From the NCBI GenBank assembly GCA_947481355.1, contig CANKGM010000035.1:1-12684 (forward strand): a stretch of 12,684 nt of DNA, given 5' to 3'. The notes under the pieces are model-generated. The model did not search any database. It was not told where the DNA came from and worked only from the letters and a program-made list of their open reading frames with translations. The translations under genes were made by a program, and so were the position numbers. This document shows positions 1 to 7,929 of this stretch, one piece after another (positions within the stretch are counted from its first letter, which is position 1; each line of letters starts with the position of its first letter). This stretch comes from Chitinophagaceae bacterium (GTDB lineage: Bacteria > Bacteroidota > Bacteroidia > Chitinophagales > Chitinophagaceae).

Positions 1-135
1 AACAGTTTTTTTAAGTCGACCGATTCCATTTTTGGTACGACGTTGATAGATACCACCCCAGAACCATTGCGGTAAACAATTCAGTTCATTTTGCAGGCCA
101 ATATTTTGTCCTGTAGACTTTTTCAATTCGTAATA
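1..135. other. Leader of the arginine operon, no confident gene
   Basis: This stretch lies upstream of the first arginine gene. On the plus strand one frame is open from base 1 to a TAA at 73-75 and could be the tail of an upstream gene, but 24 codons are too few to identify. On the minus strand a frame is open from inside the GNAT gene to the window edge, also unrecognised. A weak Bacteroidota-type promoter candidate exists: TTG at 67-69, then TCATTTTG at 86-93, one mismatch from the TAnnTTTG -7 element, with a 16-bp spacer that is shorter than usual. I saw no convincing ArgR operator and no riboswitch. Confidence 0.3.
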
Positions 136-846
136 ATGGAGCAAAAAACACAACAATTCAACATTTATATAGCAAGTAGCGAGCACTTTAGCTTCGCAGA
201 GCAAATCTGTGATGAAATGGAAGAATCAGCTAAAGCCCGAGGAACCGGAATCGCTAAACGAAGCCCTGACTATATCAGACAGAAGATGCAAGAAGGAAAA
301 GCAGTAATTGCACTCACCACAACCAACGAATGGGCTGGCTTTTGTTATATTGAAACGTGGAGCCATGGTGAATATGTTGCCAACTCAGGTCTAATTGTAA
401 AACCTGACCTTAGAAAAAGTGGATTGGCTAAGCAGATCAAACATAAAATATTTCAACTCAGTAGAATTAAATATCCTGATGCAAAAATCTTTGGCCTTAC
501 TACCGGCCTAGCCGTAATGAAAATTAACTCTGAACTAGGGTATGAACCTGTAACCTACTCAGAACTTTCACAAGATGAAGCCTTCTGGGCAGGATGTAAA
601 AGCTGCGTCAATTACGAGATTTTAATGAGCAAAGATCGGAAAAATTGCATGTGCACAGCCATGCTGTATGATCCAGCTGATCATTATGAACCACAAGAGA
701 CGAAAGAACTTTTCCAGACGAAATCAAAGTCTTTTGAACGGTTCAATCGATTTAAACAATGGAAATTACTGAAGCCCTTCTTGAAAAAAGAATCAGGCTC
801 AGATAAATCTCTTAAAAGTTTTTTATCCTTCTTTTTTAACTTCTAA
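136..846 (+). CDS. GNAT-family N-acyltransferase, probable N-acylglutamate synthase of arginine biosynthesis
   Basis: A 236-residue GNAT-fold protein that opens the arginine operon, 15 bp before argG. Its likely job is the first step, acyl transfer from acyl-CoA to glutamate; no other gene in the cluster can do this, so the role is inferred mainly from context. Residues 84-105 carry the acyl-CoA-binding strand and loop (SGLIVKPDLRKSGLA), matching the GNAT motif R/Q-x-x-G-x-G/A, and Asn131-Gly135 (NSELGY) is the usual late GNAT motif. After the fold come four cysteines, C154-x2-C157-x13-C171-x-C173, which look like a metal site, and then a basic, Phe/Lys-rich tail (residues 195-236). I chose ATG at 136; an in-frame TTG at 91 would add 15 residues with no GNAT character. 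It is not related to the classical ArgA kinase-like fusion or to ArgJ. The acyl group, acetyl or succinyl, cannot be read from this gene alone. Confidence 0.8.
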   Translation: MEQKTQQFNIYIASSEHFSFAEQICDEMEESAKARGTGIAKRSPDYIRQKMQEGKAVIALTTTNEWAGFCYIETWSHGEYVANSGLIVKPDLRKSGLAKQIKHKIFQLSRIKYPDAKIFGLTTGLAVMKINSELGYEPVTYSELSQDEAFWAGCKSCVNYEILMSKDRKNCMCTAMLYDPADHYEPQETKELFQTKSKSFERFNRFKQWKLLKPFLKKESGSDKSLKSFLSFFFNF

Positions 847-861
847 AGACAAGTATAAATC

Positions 862-2061
862 ATGTCAAAAAAAGTTGTCCTCGGATTTAGTGGTGGCCTA
901 GATACCACCTATTGCGTAAAATACCTTTCAGAAGAAAAAGAATACGAAGTACATAGCATAATTGTCAATACCGGTGGCTTCTCTGAAGAAGAGCTTAAGC
1001 AAATTGAACAACATGCATTGAAATTGGGTGTTGCATCACATACCTCCATCAATGCAGTAGAATCATACTATGATAAAATAATACGCTTTCTTGTGTATGG
1101 AAATATCCTCAAAAACAATACCTATCCGCTAAGCGTAAGTGCAGAACGGTTAAGCCAAGCGATACATATTGCAGAACATGTGAAACATCTTGGTGCAGAT
1201 GCAGTTGCTCATGGTAGTACCGGCGCTGGAAATGATCAAGTAAGATTTGATATGGTATTTCATATCATGATACCTGGCGTTGAAATCATCACTCCCATCC
1301 GCGACCTAAAACTAAGTCGTGAACAAGAAATAGCATACCTACAAAGCAAAGGTGTGCAAATGAATGCCGAGAAGGCATTGTACTCAATTAACAAAGGACT
1401 TTGGGGAACAAGTGTTGGAGGAAAGGAAACACTTTCATCAAATGGAATGTTACCGGAATCAGCCTGGCCTACGCAAGTCACAAAACACGAGAACGAAGAG
1501 GTTATACTTGAATTCAAAAAAGGAGAACTTATTGCCGTGAACAATACTCATTTTGATCACCCCTCTAAAGCCATTCAATATTTACAAAGTTTAACAGGCC
1601 CATTTGGTATTGGAAGAGACATTCATGTTGGCGATACCATTATAGGAATCAAAGGACGTGTAGGCTTTGAGGCTGCAGCGCCAATGGTAATTATTAAAGC
1701 TCATCATGCACTAGAAAAACATGTACTTACTAAGTGGCAGTTACAATGGAAAGACACCTTGTCTCAATTCTACGGCAACTGGTTACATGAAGGTCAAATT
1801 CTAGACCCTGTAATGCGTGATATTGAAGCCTACTTGGAACATGCTCAACAAACAGTTACGGGTAAAGTATTCGTTCAACTAATGCCTTATCGTTTTCAAG
1901 TTACTGGCATTGAATCTTCATATGATTTAATGAATAGTAAATTTGGAAAATATGGTGAAATGAACGCCGGCTTTACCGGAGATGACGTGAGGGGATTCAG
2001 TAAGATCTTCGGCAACCAAACAATCATTTGGAATGCCGTACAAAATGAAAATAAAGAATAA
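862..2061 (+). CDS. argG: Argininosuccinate synthase
   Basis: Cytoplasmic ATP-dependent ligase joining citrulline and aspartate to give argininosuccinate, AMP and pyrophosphate, the penultimate step of arginine synthesis. The 399 residues match the family's usual length of about 400. The N-type ATP pyrophosphatase loop is at residues 8-15 (GFSGGLDT), and the family signature HGSTGAGNDQVRFD is at 117-130. A further conserved stretch, GIKGRVGFE followed by AHHALEK, lies at 262-286. It starts with ATG 15 bp after the GNAT gene and ends 15 bp before argC, fully inside the operon. No Shine-Dalgarno sequence is visible, which is normal in this phylum. The frame is intact and the identification is secure. 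Confidence 0.96.
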   Translation: MSKKVVLGFSGGLDTTYCVKYLSEEKEYEVHSIIVNTGGFSEEELKQIEQHALKLGVASHTSINAVESYYDKIIRFLVYGNILKNNTYPLSVSAERLSQAIHIAEHVKHLGADAVAHGSTGAGNDQVRFDMVFHIMIPGVEIITPIRDLKLSREQEIAYLQSKGVQMNAEKALYSINKGLWGTSVGGKETLSSNGMLPESAWPTQVTKHENEEVILEFKKGELIAVNNTHFDHPSKAIQYLQSLTGPFGIGRDIHVGDTIIGIKGRVGFEAAAPMVIIKAHHALEKHVLTKWQLQWKDTLSQFYGNWLHEGQILDPVMRDIEAYLEHAQQTVTGKVFVQLMPYRFQVTGIESSYDLMNSKFGKYGEMNAGFTGDDVRGFSKIFGNQTIIWNAVQNENKE

Positions 2062-2076
2062 ATTAAACCTTCCTAT

Positions 2077-3060
2077 ATGAACAATAAAATTAACATTGGA
2101 ATCATTGGAGGCGCAGGCTATACCGGGGGAGAACTAATACGCTTATTGCTAAATCACCCCAATGTTGAGATAAAATTTGTTCACAGCAAAAGTAATGCAG
2201 GCAACCCGCTATACATGGTACATCAAGACCTCATTGGTGAAACTCAGTTAATTTTTTCTGACGAAATAAATCAACAAATAGATATACTATTTCTTTGTCT
2301 TGGCCATGGAGAATCTACTAAGTTTCTCGAAAGCAATATCATCGATTCACGTATCAAAATCATTGACCTAGCCAACGATTTCAGAATAAAGAAAAACGCA
2401 CTATTTCAAGGAAGAGAATTTATTTACGGACTTCCTGAATTAAATAAACAACAAATTAAGGAAGCACAAAATATTGCTAATCCGGGATGCTTTGCTACCG
2501 CAATTCAACTTGGATTACTTCCTCTTTCGCAACAGAACGTTCTAAGTGAAGTTTATACCACAGGAATCACGGGTTCAACTGGTGCAGGACAATCTCTTTC
2601 TAGTACTAGCCATTTTAGCTGGAGAGTCAATAACATTCAAGCCTATAAAACCCTAACACATCAGCATCTTTCAGAAATAAATCAATCGATCAACCAACTA
2701 CAAGACTCTGAGAATCATGCATTGCATTTCGTTCCTTGGAGAGGCGATTTTGCTCGGGGTATTTTTGTTTCCTCTACCTTGAAATGCGATATGGACCTTG
2801 AAGCATTAAATACATTGTTTACTTCTTTCTACAAGGATCATCCTTTTGTTCATATTTCAACCACTGCTATCTCATTGAAGCAAGTAGTTAATACCAATAA
2901 ATGTGTAATTAACATCGAGAAATTAGACAACACAATTGTAATTCACACAGCAATAGATAACTTACTCAAAGGAGCCAGTGGACAAGCAATTCAAAACTTG
3001 AACATCATGTTTGGATTGGATGAAAAAACTGGACTAAACTTAAAACCACAAGCATTCTAA
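2077..3060 (+). CDS. argC: N-acyl-gamma-glutamyl-phosphate reductase
   Basis: NADPH-dependent reductase converting N-acylglutamyl phosphate to the N-acylglutamate semialdehyde, step 3 of the pathway. The N-terminal Rossmann motif is GIIGGAGYTGGEL at residues 8-20. The catalytic cysteine is Cys138 in NPGCFATA (135-142), which forms the thioester intermediate. The likely catalytic His217 sits in HFVPWRGDFARGI. The C-terminal DNLLKGASGQAIQN segment (294-307) is typical of ArgC. The 327 residues fit the short ArgC class. The gap to proC is 10 bp. If the pathway is succinylated, as the carbamoyltransferase suggests, the substrate would be the succinyl form; nothing in ArgC itself settles this. Confidence 0.95.
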   Translation: MNNKINIGIIGGAGYTGGELIRLLLNHPNVEIKFVHSKSNAGNPLYMVHQDLIGETQLIFSDEINQQIDILFLCLGHGESTKFLESNIIDSRIKIIDLANDFRIKKNALFQGREFIYGLPELNKQQIKEAQNIANPGCFATAIQLGLLPLSQQNVLSEVYTTGITGSTGAGQSLSSTSHFSWRVNNIQAYKTLTHQHLSEINQSINQLQDSENHALHFVPWRGDFARGIFVSSTLKCDMDLEALNTLFTSFYKDHPFVHISTTAISLKQVVNTNKCVINIEKLDNTIVIHTAIDNLLKGASGQAIQNLNIMFGLDEKTGLNLKPQAF

Positions 3061-3070
3061 AATAAAAAAG

Positions 3071-3871
3071 ATGAAAGCAACAATACTCGGCGCTGGAAAT
3101 ATTGGCATGGCACTTGCAGAAGGGCTAGTGCAAAGTGGAACATGCAAAAAACAAGAGGTTACCCTTACGAAACGAAATCTGAAATCATTGATTGAACTAC
3201 AGAAAAAAGGATTCAAAACAAATCAATCAAATATTGAAGCTATAAAAGATGCTGATACCATTTTTGTTTGTGTACTTCCACAACAACTTAATGAGTTATT
3301 ACAGGAGATACAACCTGCAATTGACGCTAAAAAACAACTTATAGTTTCCGTAGTTACTGGTGCGCATACAAGTGTGTTTAAAGAGATTCTTGGGGATCGT
3401 ATTCGCATCATACGAGCCATGCCCAATACAGCTATGAAAGTAAGAGAAAGTATGACATGCTTGTCTTCTGCCAATGCAACACAAAAAGACATGAGCATGG
3501 TGCAAGAACTTTTCAATACAATGGGTCAAAGCATCATCATTGAAGAGGGGATGATGAGTGCAGCAACAGCCTTATGCGCATGCGGTATTGCGTTTTTTCT
3601 AAGAATAATTAGAGCAGCATCACAGGGTGGTGTGGAAATTGGATTTCATGCAGGTGATGCATTGCGCATCGCTTCACAAACTGCCCTGGGTGCAGCAAAA
3701 TTACTAACAGAAAACAAAAGCCATCCAGAACAAGAAATTGATAAAGTAACCTCCCCTAAGGGATGTACCATCGCAGGCTTGAACGAAATGGAACACCAAG
3801 GCCTAAGTTCTGCCATGATAAAAGGAATTAAACTATCTGCAGATATTGCAAATAATCTATATAAGTCATAA
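3071..3871 (+). CDS. proC: Pyrroline-5-carboxylate reductase
   Basis: Reduces 1-pyrroline-5-carboxylate to proline with NAD(P)H, the last step of proline synthesis. The 266-residue protein has an N-terminal dinucleotide-binding motif (GAGNIGMALAEGL, 7-19), the family segment RAMPNTAM (115-122), and the C-terminal signature TSPKGCTIAGL (227-237), where typical family members read TSPGGTTIAGL. It is not an arginine enzyme, yet it lies inside the operon: 10 bp after argC and joined to the next gene by a TAATG overlap, so translation is probably coupled. No proA or proB is in the window. The location suggests that proline and arginine synthesis are co-expressed, or that pyrroline-5-carboxylate formed from ornithine or glutamate semialdehyde is passed to proline. 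Confidence 0.93.
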   Translation: MKATILGAGNIGMALAEGLVQSGTCKKQEVTLTKRNLKSLIELQKKGFKTNQSNIEAIKDADTIFVCVLPQQLNELLQEIQPAIDAKKQLIVSVVTGAHTSVFKEILGDRIRIIRAMPNTAMKVRESMTCLSSANATQKDMSMVQELFNTMGQSIIIEEGMMSAATALCACGIAFFLRIIRAASQGGVEIGFHAGDALRIASQTALGAAKLLTENKSHPEQEIDKVTSPKGCTIAGLNEMEHQGLSSAMIKGIKLSADIANNLYKS

Positions 3872-5013
3872 TGAAACTATTCGACGTATATCCAATTAAT
3901 GACATAATCATCACCAAAGCAAAAGGATCAAGAGTTTGGGATAATAATGATCATGAGTATATGGACCTCTATGGAGGACATGCAGTTATTAGCATAGGTC
4001 ATACGCATCCACACTGGGTAAATAGAATCGAAACCCAACTGAACAAAATCGCCTTTTACTCAAACTCGATTAAGATCCCTATACAAGAAGAACTTGCAGC
4101 AAAACTTGGGGAAGTGTCTGGCAAAAAAAACTTTGATTTATTTCTATGCAACTCTGGAGCAGAGGCAAATGAAAATGCGCTTAAGCTAGCGTCATTTCAT
4201 ACCAATAGGAATAAAATTATTGCCTTCAAAAAAGGATTCCACGGCAGAACATCACTCGCTGTAGCCGCTACAGACAATCCATCCATTATTGCGCCTGTAA
4301 ATGAAACCAAGAATATCACATTCCTTCCATTCAACGACGCTGATTCACTTACCGATTATTTCAAAGATCATGGTAATGAAATTGCAGCGGTCATTGTAGA
4401 AGGCATTCAGGGCGTAGGGGGCATTAATGTGGCGAGCAATGAGTTTCTCCTCACCATTAGAAGTTTATGTGATCAATACGGGGCGGTATATATAGCAGAC
4501 AGTGTTCAATGTGGTTATGGCCGATCAGGTAAATTTTTTAGCCATGATCATGCTGGAGTAGACGCTGATATATACTCTATGGCTAAAGGCATGGGTAATG
4601 GATTTCCTATCGGCGGTATAATCATCTCTCCAAAATTTAAAGCAAAACATTCTATGTTGGGCACAACATTTGGAGGAAATCACCTTGCCTGTGCTGCTGC
4701 TCTTGCCGTGTTAGAAGTTATCGAATCTGAATCGTTAATGCAGAATGCTGAAATGATCGGGAAGTACCTTCAGGATGAATTGAAATCCATTACAACGTTG
4801 AGTGGAACAAGAGGAAGAGGATTAATGATAGGATTTGACGTTCCAGAATCACACAAAAATTTAAAAAAAGACCTTCTTTTTAAATATCGAATTTTTACTG
4901 GAGAAGCCAAACCGAATGTAATCAGATTGCTTCCTTCTCTTGGATTATCCTTGGAAGATGCATCATTATTTATTTCAACATTGAAACAAGCCATTGCAGC
5001 ATATCAACCATAA
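3871..5013 (+). CDS. argD: Acetylornithine/succinylornithine-type aminotransferase, class III PLP
   Basis: PLP-dependent enzyme converting the N-acylglutamate semialdehyde and glutamate to N-acylornithine and 2-oxoglutarate. At 380 residues it is a class-III aminotransferase. The phosphate-binding NSGAEANE is at 94-101, FHGRT is at 123-127, and the pyridine-nitrogen Asp210 and Gln213 lie in ADSVQCGYGRSG. The Schiff-base lysine is Lys239 in SMAKGMGNGFPIGG, and TTFGGN is at 265-270. The usual DEVQ reads DSVQ here; the key Asp and Gln are kept, so activity is expected. Its start codon overlaps the proC stop (TAATG), and argF' follows after 7 bp. Acyl specificity cannot be read from the sequence, and class-III relatives such as ornithine aminotransferase are excluded mainly by context. 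Confidence 0.92.
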   Translation: MKLFDVYPINDIIITKAKGSRVWDNNDHEYMDLYGGHAVISIGHTHPHWVNRIETQLNKIAFYSNSIKIPIQEELAAKLGEVSGKKNFDLFLCNSGAEANENALKLASFHTNRNKIIAFKKGFHGRTSLAVAATDNPSIIAPVNETKNITFLPFNDADSLTDYFKDHGNEIAAVIVEGIQGVGGINVASNEFLLTIRSLCDQYGAVYIADSVQCGYGRSGKFFSHDHAGVDADIYSMAKGMGNGFPIGGIIISPKFKAKHSMLGTTFGGNHLACAAALAVLEVIESESLMQNAEMIGKYLQDELKSITTLSGTRGRGLMIGFDVPESHKNLKKDLLFKYRIFTGEAKPNVIRLLPSLGLSLEDASLFISTLKQAIAAYQP

Positions 5014-5020
5014 CGCTATC

Positions 5021-6001
5021 ATGAAACAATTCATTTCAGCCAATGATGTCCCGGATATCCCGGCACTCATTCAAAAAGCACTTGACTACAAAGCAAATCC
5101 TTGGAAGGATGAAAATTTAGGTAAACACAAACGAATTGGATGCCTGTTTTTAAATCCGAGCATGCGTACTAGACTGAGTACACAAGTAGCGGCAAAGCAG
5201 CTTGGGATGGAATCTGTTATTTTTAACCTAAGCCAGGAAGGATGGGCATTAGAGTTTGAAGATGGGGCAATCATGAATGGCACTACAGTAGAACATGTAA
5301 AAGATGCTGCACCCATTCTAGGCAATTACTTCGATATCTTGGCAGTAAGAACATTCCCAAGCCTACTCAATAAAGAAGAAGACAATAATGAGCTAATCAT
5401 AAATCAATTTATAAAATATGCAGGCATACCCATAATAAGTCTGGAAAGTGCCACCATGCATCCGCTTCAAAGCTTTACCGATTTAATAACCATAAAAGAG
5501 TCAGTATCTGAGCAAAACCTTGAAAATAAAAAATTAAAAATCGTTCTAACCTGGGCCCCACATGTAAAAGCCTTACCACAATGTGTAGCAAACAGCTTTG
5601 CTCAATGGGTGAACAAATGGGGTGAAGCTAATTTTGTCATCACACACCCAGAAGGATATGAGCTGAATGAAGAGTATACAAAGGGGGCAACCATTGTTCA
5701 CGATCAAGATAAGGCACTCGCAGAGGCTGATTTTATATATGTCAAAAACTGGAGCGCTTACAATGACTATGGTAAAATATTAAGTACAGACCAATCTTGG
5801 ATGCTTACTCAAGAGAAACTAAAAAAGACGAACAACGCTAAGGTTTTGCATTGCTTACCGGTAAGAAGAAATGTTGAATTATCTGATGAAGTATTGGATG
5901 GACCAAACAGCCTTATTACACAAGAGGCATCGAACAGGGTATGGGCTGCACAAACCGTAATTGCAGAAATTTTGCATACTATGGCCAACAAAATAAAATG
6001 A
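5021..6001 (+). CDS. argF': N-acylornithine carbamoyltransferase, probably N-succinylornithine-specific
   Basis: Transfers the carbamoyl group from carbamoyl phosphate to N-acylornithine, giving N-acylcitrulline. The carbamoyl-phosphate loop is SMRTR at residues 47-51. HPLQSFTDL lies at 147-155 and HCLPVRRN at 277-284. Trp75 in QEGWALE is characteristic of the acylornithine branch, as are VITHPEGYEL (206-215) and the overall resemblance to the Bacteroides fragilis succinylornithine enzyme as I recall it. At the specificity position (GTTVEH, 87-92) it has Val90; the B. fragilis enzyme has Pro90 and the Xanthomonas acetylornithine enzyme Glu92, and my recollection is that Glu-to-Val, -Pro or -Ser changes there swap preference to the succinyl substrate. 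I chose ATG at 5021 because an upstream in-frame TTG at 4994 would overlap argD. The stop overlaps the argB start (ATGA). Confidence 0.93.
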   Translation: MKQFISANDVPDIPALIQKALDYKANPWKDENLGKHKRIGCLFLNPSMRTRLSTQVAAKQLGMESVIFNLSQEGWALEFEDGAIMNGTTVEHVKDAAPILGNYFDILAVRTFPSLLNKEEDNNELIINQFIKYAGIPIISLESATMHPLQSFTDLITIKESVSEQNLENKKLKIVLTWAPHVKALPQCVANSFAQWVNKWGEANFVITHPEGYELNEEYTKGATIVHDQDKALAEADFIYVKNWSAYNDYGKILSTDQSWMLTQEKLKKTNNAKVLHCLPVRRNVELSDEVLDGPNSLITQEASNRVWAAQTVIAEILHTMANKIK

Positions 6002-6783
6002 GCAAAGAACTACTACATATTATTAAGGTAGGGGGTAACATCATTGATGATGAAGCCAAGCTCAACGCATTTCTTTTCTCTTTTTCAATGCTGAAAGGAA
6101 AAAAAATATTGGTGCACGGTGGTGGTAAACTTGCTACGAAACTTGCAACAACATTAAATATCCCTCAACAGATGATTGATGGAAGACGAGTAACCGACAG
6201 CGAAACGCTGAAGATAGTCACCATGGTTTATGCTGGCTATATCAATAAAAACATCGTAGCCTCACTGAACGCACTGCAATGCCCTTCGATTGGACTAACT
6301 GGTGCCGATGGAGAAACAATAAAGGCACATAAAAGAATTCACCCCAGCATTGACTTTGGGTTTGTTGGTGATATAGATGAAATTAATATTGGTTTCATTA
6401 GCTCCATATTAAAGCAAGAGTTGACTATCGTAGTTGCACCAATCACTGCCGATAAGTATGGTCAACTACTCAATACAAATGCCGATACGATTGCGCAAGA
6501 AATTGCGAAAGCAATGTCAACCGAAATGGAAACAACCTTAATCTATTCATTTGAAAAAAAAGGTGTACTCCTAGATATAACAAATGAAGACAGTGTCATA
6601 CCAGTGCTTGATAAAACAACATTCGAGAAATTAAAAACTGAAAACTCAATCTTTGCAGGTATGATTCCTAAACTGGATAATGCCTTTGAAGCAATTCATG
6701 CCGGAGTAAATAAAGTAATTATTGGCGATGCTATGCAATTGGATCAACTAACCACTGGCAAAAGCGGAACTACTATTTGCTGA
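5998..6783 (+). CDS. argB: N-acylglutamate kinase
   Basis: ATP-dependent kinase phosphorylating the gamma-carboxylate of N-acylglutamate, step 2 and the usual feedback point of the pathway. The 261-residue protein shows the amino-acid-kinase fold landmarks: Lys10 in IKVGGN, VHGGGK at 39-44, GRRVTD at 62-67, GLTGADG at 99-105, NTNADTIA at 159-166 and Lys225 in GMIPKL. The compact length without an N-terminal extension resembles the arginine-insensitive E. coli type rather than the hexameric arginine-inhibited type, so allosteric control may lie elsewhere, for example in the GNAT. The start is ATG 5998, which overlaps the argF' stop by 4 bp, the classic coupled junction; a longer frame from 5941 would lie inside argF'. 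Confidence 0.94.
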   Translation: MSKELLHIIKVGGNIIDDEAKLNAFLFSFSMLKGKKILVHGGGKLATKLATTLNIPQQMIDGRRVTDSETLKIVTMVYAGYINKNIVASLNALQCPSIGLTGADGETIKAHKRIHPSIDFGFVGDIDEINIGFISSILKQELTIVVAPITADKYGQLLNTNADTIAQEIAKAMSTEMETTLIYSFEKKGVLLDITNEDSVIPVLDKTTFEKLKTENSIFAGMIPKLDNAFEAIHAGVNKVIIGDAMQLDQLTTGKSGTTIC

Positions 6784-6803
6784 TTTAATCATAAATATAA
6801 AGT

Positions 6804-7904
6804 ATGTCATCAAATACATCTAATTCTTCAGACGTCATTGCACTATTAAAAAGTATGATCGCAACTCCTTCGTTTAGCAAGGAGGAAAAACCAGTGGCTG
6901 ACCTGATTGAAAAATTTCTTCAGAACAAAAATATTGCAACAAAAAGGTTGCGCAACAACATTTACGCAATCAATACTTATTTTGACCCCTTAAAAGGAAC
7001 CATCCTTTTAAACTCTCATCATGATACAGTAAAACCTGCTAAAGGATATAATTCAGATCCATTCACTCCTTTAGAAATTGATGGGAAAATAATCGGTTTG
7101 GGTAGCAATGATGCAGGTGGCCCATTGGTCTCGCTAATCGCTACCTTTTTACATTTACATGAAAGGAAAGATCTAACATTTAACTTGGTTCTTACTGCTA
7201 CAGCAGAAGAGGAAATTTCAGGCAATGATGGTATTGAACTATTATTGAAAGACAGTGAGTTTAGAGAAGCACTAAAAGGAAGCAATATTTTTGGTGCATT
7301 GGTTGGAGAGCCTACCCAAATGCAAATGGCTATTGCTGAAAGAGGATTACTAGTGGTAGACGCTGTGGCAATAGGCAAGGCAGGACATGCTGCTCGTCAG
7401 GAAGGAATCAATGCTATCAGCATTGCAGTGGATGACGTTCAACACATTGAATCGTTCAGATTCAATAAAGTATCTCCTCTTACTGGAAAAACTACCATGT
7501 CGGTCACTGTAATTGAAACAGAAAATAAAGCACATAATGTAGTCCCGTCACTATGCAAATACACTATTGATATCAGAGTGAATGAACTCTATACATTTGA
7601 AGAAATTTTAGATCAACTTCACAGCACCTTAAAAAGTGAACTAACACCCAGAAGCTTCCGGCTGAAATCAAATATGATTCCGCTTGATCATCCTCTTGTA
7701 AAAGCTGGAACCAAACTCGGCAAAACATATTATGGTTCACCAACCACATCAGACAAAGCATTAATGAATTTTCCTGCGTTAAAAATCGGACCAGGAGATT
7801 CTGCGCGAAGTCATACTGCAAATGAATATATTTATATCAAAGAGATAGAAGAAGGCATCAAAGGGTATATTCAATTGTTAGAAGAAACTGCATCCTTTTG
7901 CTAA
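6804..7904 (+). CDS. argE: M20-family N-acylcitrulline/N-acylornithine deacylase
   Basis: Zinc metallohydrolase of the ArgE/DapE/CPG2 family. Because carbamoylation here happens on the acylated substrate, its likely reaction is removing the acyl group from N-acylcitrulline to release citrulline for ArgG. The dinuclear metal site is visible: His72 and Asp74 in NSHHDTV, bridging Asp103 in GSNDAGG, Glu136 as general base with Glu137 as ligand in AEEEISG, Glu169 in VGEPT, and His337 in RSHTANEY. The dimerisation lid lies at about 178-290 (KAGHAARQEG at 192-201). At 366 residues it is of normal size. It follows argB by 20 bp and precedes argH by 25 bp. LysK or DapE roles are possible by family, but the context argues for arginine. 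Confidence 0.88.
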   Translation: MSSNTSNSSDVIALLKSMIATPSFSKEEKPVADLIEKFLQNKNIATKRLRNNIYAINTYFDPLKGTILLNSHHDTVKPAKGYNSDPFTPLEIDGKIIGLGSNDAGGPLVSLIATFLHLHERKDLTFNLVLTATAEEEISGNDGIELLLKDSEFREALKGSNIFGALVGEPTQMQMAIAERGLLVVDAVAIGKAGHAARQEGINAISIAVDDVQHIESFRFNKVSPLTGKTTMSVTVIETENKAHNVVPSLCKYTIDIRVNELYTFEEILDQLHSTLKSELTPRSFRLKSNMIPLDHPLVKAGTKLGKTYYGSPTTSDKALMNFPALKIGPGDSARSHTANEYIYIKEIEEGIKGYIQLLEETASFC

Positions 7905-7929
7905 ATGTATTTGGATTAAAAAAGTTAAT

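Noticed and set aside
71..90. ArgR operator upstream of the GNAT gene
   Set aside because: ATTCA-like bases occur, but no paired half-sites with the right spacing could be made out.
91..135. TTG start giving a 251-residue GNAT
   Set aside because: The extra 15 residues show no GNAT features and ATG 136 is a better start codon.
1260..1544. Minus-strand 94-codon open frame within argG
   Set aside because: It is a shadow of the conserved argG coding frame.
4994..5020. Upstream TTG start for the carbamoyltransferase
   Set aside because: It would overlap argD by 20 bp with no family similarity; the ATG at 5021 starts the conserved protein.
5941..5997. 19-residue N-terminal extension of ArgB
   Set aside because: It lies inside argF' and is unlike kinase N-termini; the ATGA junction at 5998 is the natural start.
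7019..7378. Minus-strand 119-codon open frame within the M20 gene
   Set aside because: It is antisense to a complete gene whose metal ligands lie in the overlapped stretch; it resembles no protein I know.
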